Origin: Phylloscopus collybita
Lineage: Eukaryota > Chordata > Aves > Passeriformes > Phylloscopidae
Direction of reading: 5' to 3'
NCBI GenBank assembly: GCA_027886175.1
Contig: JAJNNQ010000003.1
Span: forward strand, 21,989,501-22,053,500
Length of the DNA stretch: 64,000 nt
A program made the position numbers and the translations under genes. Under the pieces are notes generated by a model. That model had not been told where the DNA came from, ran no database searches, and saw only the letters and a list, made by a program, of their open reading frames with translations. Numbering within the stretch: the stretch's first letter is position 1; every line of letters begins with the position of its first letter. Below are positions 33,493 to 62,226 of this stretch, piece after piece.

Positions 33493-36400
33493 ATTTACCT
33501 ACATGAATAAACTCTAAGTGAAGATTTGCACTAAAATATCCCTTGAGCATTCCACAAGTTTCACCTGAGCAATGAACTCATTGCCTGACCTGGAACTGGC
33601 AATGAGTGCAGTGTCCCACAGGTGATTTCAGGGAGAAACCATGGATACTCTAGCGAGGTTAAATCTGAAGTCTCTCAGCAGCAAGGAGGAGGTTAATAAG
33701 TAAAACAGAATTAGGGGAAGTGTTTTCAAAGAACGAAGCAGAAATTCATAAAACTACAGTTCTGGGGAAGAGAGGCATCTTGTTCCAGTGACCAGGCTCA
33801 GCTGAAGTGTGGAGTTACTTCAGTATTTGCAAGGGAAGTGTTAGTGGTTCAAAGGGGAGGTGAGTGCTGTTCAGCATTGTTACATGTGGCAAAACCAGTG
33901 AGAAACAGCACACAATCAAGCCCCTAGAAGCAGCCAAACACCTCTCTTTCTCCATGAGGAAGACAAGCACCCACCGAGCTGTCTCTTGTACACTTTCTGC
34001 CATATGTTTGCTGTTTAAGGTACAGTGGTGGCCCTAGCAGAAGCCTCAAAGCAGGGTAGATGTACAGCATGAGTAATTTATTAGACAACCTTGATAGAAA
34101 AGAAGTAGATCCTGGTCATTGTGAGTTATGAGAGCAAAACCAGCTTCACACAGACCTGCACAGGGTCTGTGTCTCTCACCAACTCCCAAAGCCCATCTCC
34201 ACTTAAGGTTCAATTTCTCATATCCTGGAAACCACAGACCACTTTCTCTGGAGAGAAGCCAAGGCAGGATACAATTTCTTGCTGCCATTAACATACACGG
34301 TATTTTGTTAGGAGAAGTATCATCTTTGTGACTTCAGTTCTAGAAGCAGCCGTGACTTCATCAGGCTCACACTGCAGTGGCCTGGAGTGATTTATATAAA
34401 TTATGAGTGAACCTTGCAGAACCTCAGGGGATAGAGCTGTTAATGGTGGCTTTGGCCCAGACAGCAGAGGCCAAGGAAGTGTTCATTCATGAACAGAACT
34501 TTGATGCTGGGATTAAGTCCCTCAACACAAAGAGCCCTAAAAGAGCAGGTCACTTTGCACCTCCTTGCTTTACAAGAAGACAGAAAGAAAGCTCTCCAGA
34601 ATCCTAATTCCAGCAACTATTAACCAGGTAACTGCATCTTCCTGTTTCCAAATGTTTCTGGTTGAAGATGTCCCTGCTCTTGGAGGAGGGGATCCTGTCC
34701 CACTCAAACTATTCTATGAAATAAAAGAGGAGTCTTTCATTAATTTCTAGTTTTCCCTTCCACAAGGTGTGTTGGGATTTAATGGGAGCATGGGCTTAGT
34801 TCAGTTTAATTCAGTTCTTTCCTCTGAAGTACATGAATCTGAATAATTGGTTTTATTTAGTGTTATATTTTAGTTTAATGGCTTGAAAAACATGTTTTGG
34901 TAAGAAAAAACGCTGTCAAAAAGGGGAATATCAGCTGTCAAGTCCTTCCTAGGCTTTTGTCCATGAAACCTTGCATGCTGAACTCAGACCCAGGGATCAG
35001 CACTACATTGGGTTTACTTCACCATGGTTCTCTACACCCAATAGAAACCCTGAGTTTCTTTTCCAGGCATCTCCAAATGTCTCACACTTATTGGTGCTGG
35101 CCTCACAAAACAGCAGTTAAGGCAGTAGAAGTTCAGAAAGCGATTTCTGAATTGTGCAATTTTCACAGGAGAAAGCTGGAACACAGAGGGGTCAGAAGCA
35201 TCTTAGAATGAGTTGGGTGATCATTTTGAATTGCAGAGATCTTTGTAAACACACATGTGACCACACTGTGGTTTTACCAGAATTACAGCTGAGTATTCCT
35301 GTTCCTAGCTGGGACAGGAATGAAAAAGTAGGTGTTTGGCCAATCTGCACAGGCAATAGGCATGCAACCAAAACAAGCTTATTTTCTCCAGCAGTTCTGG
35401 ACAGCACTATATTTCTCCTTATTTTTCTGGGTGGATAACTCAGAGGTGAGTCAAACACATTTAGCAGCTCCAGTTTACAAGCAAGTCTGACTCACTGAAG
35501 CACAATGCCACCCTATCAGTTCCAGCAGAGCATTTTTTTCCTCTGTTGCAAGGAGCCTTTACAACAAGTTTTATTGGTATTACGTGGTACCAGACAGGAG
35601 TCACCCCTGAAGTACTCAGTGAGTGCCAGGTCCATCACCCAGATAAAGTATATGCCAGCAACTATCCCTTACAGCTCTGTAAACAGGACTCTCCCCACTC
35701 ATATGGCTTCCAGGAGAGCCAGAAGAAACTAGCAGGAGAGCAAAAATCTCTCCAGAATTACATGAGCCACATCCATTCCTGCCTCTGCACAGCACAGAGG
35801 CCTGCAAGAACCCAGAATTCAGCTCAATCCTCTTGAGCTGCCTGCTACCACTACCCAGAAACATGACTTGGAAAAACAGGCATTCCATGCTCCCAGCTTG
35901 GAGGAACCATCGTTTAATTTAGGGATTAGTCACTGTGGGAAGCAAAGGGTTGCTGAGCCAACAGGAGCGTCAGCTTGACTCTGAGCTTTACAGCTGCAAG
36001 CATCACTCTTGCTTGTTCCACTCTGCCAGCAAGATTGAGAGATAAAGGTTCTTTTCTTTGCTCAAGACAGCCTTAAGAGTAACACTATCAGCAGAAAATC
36101 AGTCCTGTGCAGCCAATATTTCAAGATTTGTAGTGATACGGTCTGAAAGCAGGATGGAGACTGATGTAGACACTGTGGATACTTTAACAGTCTGCTACAG
36201 TCTCCATACAAGCATAAATCTGAGAAGCCACCATCAGAGCCAGTGGTATCTGCTCACACTGATCTGTCTTGTAGGGGTATAACTGAATTCTCCCTGGCTT
36301 TCTTAGAATGAGCACCTTTTAAGGTCTGCAGGAGGACATTACTTCCAAAACAAAGCAATCACTTTATTCTTATCAATAGCTGTCATGCACCCAAACAGAG

Positions 36401-37085
36401 CAGATAAGGTACTGCTGCACTTCAAAACCTTCACCAAAAAGTAAGGTGACTAGGGAGAGCATCCCCATTTAAAACTCTCAATGTAGCTTGCAAGCTCAGG
36501 CAGAGACTGTTTTGGCACGAGCTTGAGTTGCACTGCTATACAGAAGCTCAGGGGCCAAGTCCAGACAAAAACCATAAATCACAGCAAAGACTGCCAATAA
36601 AACTGCCATTAAGTCCAGATCTTGCTTCTTTCTGTACAAGTGCATTCTTTCCTAGGGCTTGAAAATCATATGCCCTGGGAACATGACAGATTCAAAAGGA
36701 TCCTCTTATCAAGAAGATAACTTGCCTTCTGTTCCTACAGTGGTACTGCTTAACTGCATAATGCAGCAAAAGTGTTCTTCCACATCACTGCTCTCCACAA
36801 TACCACTCCAGCCCCAAACCACTCCAGCCTCTCTGTATCCAAAAGGAGCCAGAAATAGCTCCTCTCCAAACAAGCACCAGCACCAAGAGAGTTGTTCTTG
36901 CAGCACATTTTACAGGAAAGTTTGACCCCCATCTGTCCTCCTAAGTAATTCTACCTTTAGGGAGAGCACTTAACACCCAGCTCTCAGGCTAAGCACTCTG
37001 CTCCACAGCTCTGTTTATGCTAGGAAAGTGCTACCACTTCTCAGGGCTCTCCAGGCTCAAGGTGCCTAAGCTGCTGCTGCAAACA

Positions 37086-37165
37086 ATCGTAGAACCATAG
37101 TATGGTTTAGGTCGGAAAGGACCTTAAAAGTCAACTCGTTCCAACCCTCCTGCCATGTGTCCCTT
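37086..37165 (-). mobile_element. CR1 LINE 3' remnant
   Basis: 'atcgtagaaccatagtatgg', 'tttaggtcggaaaggacctt' and 'cgttccaaccctcctgccat' form the reverse-complement CR1 3' signature. Confidence 0.8.
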
Positions 37166-37725
37166 AGTGACTCCAAAGCTAAGGTACCAGACCCAATATC
37201 ACCCAGCCACCACGTCCCCAGTCATCTGGCAGCTGTACCCATCTCCCTGCAGTTATTGTCACCCTCCATGATACACTCCACTCTCTGTTGGTTTACCCTC
37301 ACTGTGCCTGAATTTCTAATGTGGTAGCTAGGGTAGGTGGCAGAAACCAGGCTTGGCCCAACTCACACGGCAGGAAAGCTCAGAATCCCAGGACAGAGAT
37401 CCAGGCACAGGCCACCACCCACCCGGCTCCCCAGCCTGCTGCTCTCTCCTCTGGAAGGCAGATCTCTGCTTCGAGACTGAGTGAACAGCTTTGAGTTCCT
37501 GGCTTTGAGCACCGCTTCATGCACCGGCACGAAGGGCTGCATGACCCACGCAGGAAAGGGATGAGCAGTTACAGAGCAGCAGGGATTTGGCAGGAGCCGT
37601 GCAGCCGCTTGTTGCAAGGGACCGAGTGGGGCTGCCGGCTGCTGCGAGGAGCCGGGGCCGCAAAGCGCTGTTGCCACCTGCTGGCACCAACACAGAGCAA
37701 ACCAGGTTGGCTTCCAAAATCTCAT

Positions 37726-37900
37726 ACCTGCGCCAGAGCCATCAGAGCTCTCTGACAGCACGGTCAGCACGGCGAGGGCGCTAGGAGGGCTCTCCAGATC
37801 TGCCGCACATGTGGTGAGAAGGGGGGAACAGGGTGAAAAGGCTGGAGCTGCTGCAGGCTGAGCTGCCCTAGCACTCAGCACCAGGCTCGAGCCCTCACCC
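37726..37900 (-). promoter_or_regulatory. BOK: Candidate non-coding first exon or promoter of BOK
   Basis: A locally GC- and CpG-richer patch (about 37.4-37.9 kb) ends on the minus strand in GGCGCAG|GTATGAG, a good splice donor whose last exonic base would be 37728. Mammalian BOK has a non-coding first exon, so a distal one here is reasonable. There is no TATA box, no transcript evidence and no conserved protein, so this is a weak inference. A patch at 26.7-26.8 kb is an alternative. Confidence 0.22.
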
Positions 37901-38274
37901 CAAACACAGAGCAGCTGCCCCGAGCCCCAAGGACACCCCCCAGCAGGCCATACCTCACTGCTCTGCCCAGCTCTCCCAAGGATACCGGCACAGCCTCTCC
38001 AACAGCACTGTCGTGGAGCTTCTCAAGAGAGACAGAACAACGTAAATCCAGGTATTTTCAGTAATTCATACAGAAAAATCCATCAGTGCTTGAACCAACC
38101 ACCAAGATTTCACAAACCAGAGCAGGTAGGATGTAGAGCACTAGCTCCTGAGGTCCTTTCCTCATGGTTTGTTTTGGCCATAAATGGCAAGTGGTACTAG
38201 ACACTGTCTAGTGACCAGCATTCTTTGCTTTTATCACTACATGGGGCTCCAGACTAACCTTCCCTGAGAGGAGC

Positions 38275-38697
38275 ATGTACAAAGGAGGGGCAATGCAGCT
38301 GGGGAAGGGTCTGGAGCACAAGTTTGATGAGGAGGGAGCTGATGGGAGCTCAGCCTGCAAGGAGCTCAAGCAGGACCTTCTCCCTCTCTACAACTGCCTG
38401 ACAGGAGGATGGAGCCAGGTGGGGGTCCAGCTCTGCTCCCAGGGAACAAGAGACAGCACAAGAGCAAACAGCATCGAGTTGTACCAGAGGAGATTTAAGT
38501 TGGATATTTAGGAAAAAATTCTTCCCAAAAGTGTAGTTAGGCTGTGGCACAAGCTGCCCATAGTGGTGAACTCACCATTGTGGAGGGAGAGTGTAGATGT
38601 GGCACTTGGGGACACGGGTTGGTGCTGGGGGAACAGTTGAACTTGATGGTCTGAGAGGGCTTTTCCAGCCTATAGGATTCCATGATTCTGTGTTTTA
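38275..38697 (+). mobile_element. CR1 LINE fragment
   Basis: A forward CR1 3' region: 'ctacaactgcctgacaggag', 'gtttgatgaggagg'-like upstream text, 'ggagatttaagttggatatt' and a terminal 'ccatgattctgtg'. About 420 bp, with no intact reading frame. Confidence 0.88.
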
Positions 38698-40377
38698 CCA
38701 CACATTTTCATACCCTGCCCCTGCCCACCCCCTCACCCCTTTTCTGTCTGACCCAAGCAGGTATGCAACAGATGGGAATACAGTAATACAACAGCAGTGT
38801 TTTACCTTCAGGTAGGAAGACAGCCCTGAGATATCTTGCTGAAAAGTCCCTTGTTCTCAAAAGCATAAATAGAGGGTAGGGAGTATCAGGAGAGAAGGGT
38901 GCTCTTGTGATTCACTACACACTCCGTAGCAAAAAGGAAAAGCTGAGTGACTTTAGTGGGACATTTAAGAACATGTCAGCCAAAGCTTCTTGTAACTATT
39001 CACACTCTTCTCTGGACTTCACAGAAACAAAGCCAGGTGTGTCAGCTCATTCGGCAAAAGCTGTAAATACCTGGGTCAAGATTTCTCTTTTATGTGAGAA
39101 TTATAAGGGTTACCTCAAGCAGTGTTTATTCTACACTGTCAGCAGAAAACATTGATTTATTTTTTTTAATTGCCTTTTAATAGAGAGAATATTTAGCAAT
39201 TTTGACTAACACATCTCTGATAAAGGTTCCAGGCCTGTGGACAGGAAAAACCAGACTCCATGGGCACACAAAACTTACCATGGGAATGGGGATTGCAGCA
39301 CAGCTTACTTATAAGTAGCTTTTGGAATTGACATGGGGTTTAGGGGCTGGGTGTTGAGCGGAAGAGTTGTTTAAATACTACGTTTTTATGTCACCAGCTT
39401 TTAACCAGTTTGTTTGGGTTTGTTGTTTTTTTTTTTTTAATCCAGGAGGTTTGCTTTTGATTATCACTTTGCTTTAACAGAAAGAACTAGATAAGGGAGA
39501 AGAAAAAAATTAACAATCTTATCCTCTTTTCATACAAAATCATACAATAGAGAAGACATAACTTCTAAAAAGCAGTAAGAAACCTTAACAATAGAAGACA
39601 TCCCATACAAGAGATACCTTTGTTTTTCAGCCTGATTTCCCCACAGCATCAAGGCTAGGGCAGCCACTCAGAGCAATCACAGCAAATATGTGAGCTTACA
39701 GGTGTAGGTATTTGACTTGTCCCTACTCAAAGCTCTTGACCAATTTTACAAAGCATGGGAATAGGAGTAGGAACCGCAAAAGCACGAAAATCCTAAAATT
39801 TTGTGAAGCAGAAGGTAAGAACTTAATAATATTTGCCATGAAGGCAAAGGCTAACCAGCAGCATCAGAATTAGCACAGAAGAAAGGGACAGCAGCAAGGC
39901 TGGCTCAGCTTTGAGAGCTGCCTGCTCCATCAGCAACTGGAGGCTCCCTATCACCCCCACCTGCTCCAGGAACAACATAATCCTCCAGACCACCCCAAGA
40001 GAGCCAGGAGGAACTTACTCTGACAGCCAGAGCCAGGAGACAACACACTCCTGCCCAAAGTTCCCTTGCCCACAGCTCTGTTTCCCAGGGCCAGGTGAAA
40101 GCTGTAACCCTGAACACTCTGCAACTGAAGTCTTGTAGGCTTGGGCACCCCAGCACGTATAACTCTCTGGTGCTCTCCTCTAGCTGATAAACACCTCCTC
40201 TTTTGCACTTGCACTGGCTTTTTCCAGACAGATCTCCTGGAGGCAGAGTCTGGGTTTCTTCCAGTGGATGTAGATGGTGCAGTGCACAGGTAACTTTAGG
40301 GTACTGGAGTAAAAATTGTGTCTATACACGTGCACAACTTGTAGTATGATTGTTCTGTAGTCACAATTGCCAATGTC

Positions 40378-40434
40378 AAAATAAATAAAAAATAAATAAT
40401 TTTAAAAAACACCAGAGAGAGAGAGAGAGAGAGA
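40378..40434. repeat. A-rich (AAAT)n tract plus (GA)n microsatellite
   Basis: An A-rich AAATAAATAAAA stretch is followed by about ten GA dinucleotides (40414-40434). It is a simple repeat likely to vary in length. Confidence 0.9.
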
Positions 40435-42340
40435 ACTAGCCTGCTAGGAATACAGCACTGGCTGAAAACCAGGGAGTAAGACTTTGGCTCCAGTTGATAC
40501 ATTCTGGAAATCAAATGGAGGTGATGATGGATACAAACATGCCAGGGACAACCATGGAGAAGTCAGGGATACCTGCTTCCCCAGGGTCAGCATTTGTTTC
40601 TGCATTCTCCTGAACATATTAATAATCCTCTCCCCTACAAAAGAGTAATAGCTGCCTGACAAGAGAGCAATCATCTCTAGGCCCTGTACCCCCAGTTTGT
40701 CCCAACCAAAGTGCCCAATGTGACCAGCTACTGATCCATAAATTGTTTCTTCCAGCTGGTGGCCAGACCAAAATCCCACACACCATCTCTCCTGCCCCAT
40801 CCATGGAGCAACAGGCTACGAAGCAGATGAGGAAAAACACCAGCCCACATTTGAAACCCTCTGTCTCCTATGCTCCTGAGGCAGCTTTAGCAATTTCAGA
40901 AGGAATTGCCATGCTAACCCCACATGACAATTGCCCTTATGAAAGACTTACCCTGAAGTGACAGAACAAATTATTTGCTGCTCCTGTGTGTATGTTCAGA
41001 CTTGGCATATTAATTAACACACACTTTTTTTTTGGTAAGACTTCTGCCCTTCATGCCAACAATGGCTAAATTAATGACTGTCCATGTGACAGGAGGTGGA
41101 GAGCTGAGGCACTGGAGTCAAATCATTCAGTAACACATACAGGGACACAGACAGAGAGGAGTTCACCCCTTGGTCCTTGCTACAGTGCAACAAGAGCAGA
41201 ACTTCATTCTCCTTCCTTTCCTGCTTCACATGAAGCTTTGATTTCTCTGTCTGTTCATAGATCTCTGAAGTAAAGGTGTCATGCTGGAATAGGGTTGTTT
41301 ATGAGACAAGATGGTCGGATTTTGTGGGGCTAGAAGGCTGCAGGTATAAACTCAAAGCTCCAGGAACACAAGGATCCTACAGGCAAGAGCTTTGTGAAGA
41401 CCTTCCACTGAGTCACAGTTGATTTAAATACAAAACCAGAATCTCATTGCAGGAGTTTTTGATACCTGTACTCTATCTATTTCATGTTCTTACTCAAGTA
41501 CCTCAAAGCTCTGGTTGATTTGATCAGGGGCAGAGAAACACGGAGAAGGGAGATGGATGTGGGGAGGCAATGCAGGAGGGAATAAGAGGAATGAGGGGGA
41601 GCTGCTGGCTGCTGCCCAGACCCATCTGTTCATCCAGAGACAGCTCCCAGGGTTGCTCCTCTTGCTACAAGCTCACCTGTGCTTCAGAGCAGCACCAGCT
41701 CACCATTAGAAGCAGCAGGTTGTGACAAAGGCGTTGTGTCAGCACCCGGGAAAAGCTGTACCTGGCTTGTTCGATGCAGGGAAGAAATGCAGCCTTAAAG
41801 GTGCCTGGCAAGAGGCTGAGAAAATAGTTTTGTTTGTTTTCTTCCTTTGAAAAACGTGAATCAGTCACTGACATTATAGCACGTGAAGGAAAACCCAACG
41901 CCGCAGATGCAGCGCTGACAAGGAGGCCATGAGGGAACTTTCGTCCCTTCGCTTCTCCTCCTCCCGCTGCGCCGGCTCTCCGGAGAGCCCGGCGTCCCGC
42001 GGCGCGGTGGGGGCACCGGCAGGCCCCGGGCGGGCGGGGAGGAGACAGCCCCTCACCCTCATGAGAAGCAGCGGGCAGAAGAGCTGAGGGCGGGCCCTGC
42101 CTGGCGTCACCCGGGGGGCTCCCGCGCAAAGTCCCGTAAGGGCTGACGAGAGAAAAGCCCCGTGAGGCTGGGCTAAGGGGACAAAAGCGACTGTCCTACC
42201 ACCTCCTCCCCGCCAGGGCGCGGGGGTCGAGGGGCCGCTGGGCCGGACAGCGCCCGCCCCCTGCGCCTCAGGACTCCCCGCCCCAGCCACCCCCGCGCCG
42301 CTACCCCGCCCTGCGGCTCCGCCCCGCCGCTGCGCGCGCA

Positions 42341-42359
42341 GCATTCTGGGTATTGCAGT
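42341..42359 (-). promoter_or_regulatory. ZNF143/THAP11-type motif (SBS), minus orientation
   Basis: On the minus strand it reads ACTGCAATACCCAGAATGC, one substitution from the ACTACA core and matching the rest of the known SBS2-type consensus ACTACAATTCCCAGMATGC closely. It lies inside the STK25 CpG island. Confidence 0.6.
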
Positions 42360-42397
42360 CCAGGAACTCAATCTTACTGCCGGGTGGCGCGGCGTAG

Positions 42398-42416
42398 AAA
42401 CTACATCTCCCGGCGT
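42398..42416 (+). promoter_or_regulatory. ZNF143/THAP11-type motif (SBS), plus orientation
   Basis: AACTACATCTCCCGGCGTGC begins at 42399 and keeps the ACTACA and CCC cores of the SBS consensus. It is 39 bp from the opposite-facing motif at 42341-42359. Confidence 0.55.
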
Positions 42417-42537
42417 GCCGCGCGGTGCGGCCTCCCCCGCCGCCGCGCCGTGTTGTTGCGCCCGGCCCGGCGCTCCCCCGCCGCGCCTGGTGTCGCGGGG
42501 CAGCCCGGGGCGGCGGCTCCGTGCGCCAGGGCCCGGC

Positions 42538-42573
42538 ATGGCGCTCCCGACGGCGGCGCAGCGCTGCCCGTAG
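42538..42573 (+). other. STK25: Possible STK25 exon 1 end with 11-codon uORF
   Basis: An ATG at 42538 opens a frame MALPTAAQRCP that ends at TAG (42571-42573). GTGCGG follows immediately and could act as the donor of a non-coding first exon that joins the acceptor TGTAG at 43482. If transcription starts upstream, the mRNA would contain this small uORF. The donor is weak and unproven. Confidence 0.35.
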
Positions 42574-43484
42574 GTGCGGCGGAGCTCAGGGCCGGGCGGG
42601 GCGGCGATGCGCCGCAGAGGGGCTCTGAGGGTGCCGGGCGGGGCGGGAAGGGGGGGCGCGCTGAGTAGCCCATGATGGCGAGGGAAACGCGGGAGGGGGG
42701 AGATCGCTGAGGTGTGAGGTGGAACGAGTGGGGGTAGAGGGCAGCTGTGGGGCCGCATCGTGACAGGGGATGCTGGGGTCGGGGGCCCTGGAGAGGGCTG
42801 GGCCGAGGGGGCCGGGCTGGGGCTCAGCTGTTGCTGGGGTGGAGGGAAGGGCCGCTGAGGAGAAGAGAACTGGGGAGCAGCGGAGAGGGAACGGCCGGGG
42901 TGGTGCAGGGTTGGGTTCCCCGAAGAGGAAGGTGCGTGCTGAGCGGCTGAGCTTTGCCAGTGGCTGTGCCGGGGACAGAGGGAGCGGAGGAGTGCTCTCG
43001 GTGAGAGGATTGCTGAGGAGGAACTGGAGAAAAGGAGTGTCTGAGGACGATGTTGTGGGCTGTGCTGGGGACGATGCTGGGAGTGGTGATGAGGCAGTAG
43101 AACTGTGGGCTTAGTTATAATTCTGGGGAGCGTGCTGAGGTGATGGTAGGGAAAATGGAGCCTGGGACTTGGTCAGTGTATTACGTTAGCGTTAGGCTCC
43201 TTGACACATCTGGAAGGCATTTCTGTAAAGAATTCAGAAATGAGGTGTGCAAGGAGGGCCTAGCGTACTTAGAACGTATTGGCAAGTTCAAGGAGCACTC
43301 CAGATCAAGGAGTGAAAAAAGATGCAGGTAACTCTTCAGGGGAATGAGCCAGCTTCCAAGAACCTCACTTGAGAGCTATGTATTCTTGCTTGTCACAGTT
43401 GACCAGTGGAGAAATCATCACTTCCCTGCTCTGCTGCAACGTCCTAATCCTCCCTGATTTTGCAAAAAACCCCATCCTGTAGGC

Positions 43485-62226
<18,742 letters not shown>

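Larger units (their letters stand above)
25544..41900. other. Non-coding region between BOK and STK25 coding parts
   Basis: About 16 kb upstream of both genes, which diverge from it. It probably contains BOK 5' non-coding exon(s) and intron, and the BOK promoter. Contents seen: CR1 fragments near 27.2, 33.45, 37.1 and 38.3-38.7 kb, a perfect hairpin at 29056-29099, a 40-bp duplication at 29871, a (GA)n microsatellite at 40.4 kb, and GC-richer patches near 26.7 and 37.4-37.9 kb. No recognisable protein or structured RNA gene was found. Confidence 0.65.
41930..42700 (+). promoter_or_regulatory. STK25: CpG island, probable STK25 promoter
   Basis: The sequence shifts sharply from AT-rich to very GC- and CpG-dense, with repeated CCGCCC, GCGC and GGCGCGG, and no TATA box. 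It lies about 0.9-1.5 kb before the first coding exon of STK25, as expected for a kinase gene with a non-coding first exon. GC-box-like CCGCCC sites and two ZNF143/THAP11-like motifs sit in its centre (42341-42419). The start site is not resolvable by sequence. A 294-codon minus-strand open frame over it is a GC artefact. Confidence 0.8.

Noticed and set aside
37363..37881. 172-codon minus-strand frame in a GC-richer patch
   Set aside because: No homologous protein was recognised. It is better treated as a possible non-coding first exon or promoter region.
41874..42758. 294-codon open frame on the minus strand over the CpG island
   Set aside because: The composition is Pro/Ala/Arg/Gly-rich as expected from GC-rich DNA lacking stop codons. 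It resembles no family and overlaps the promoter motifs.
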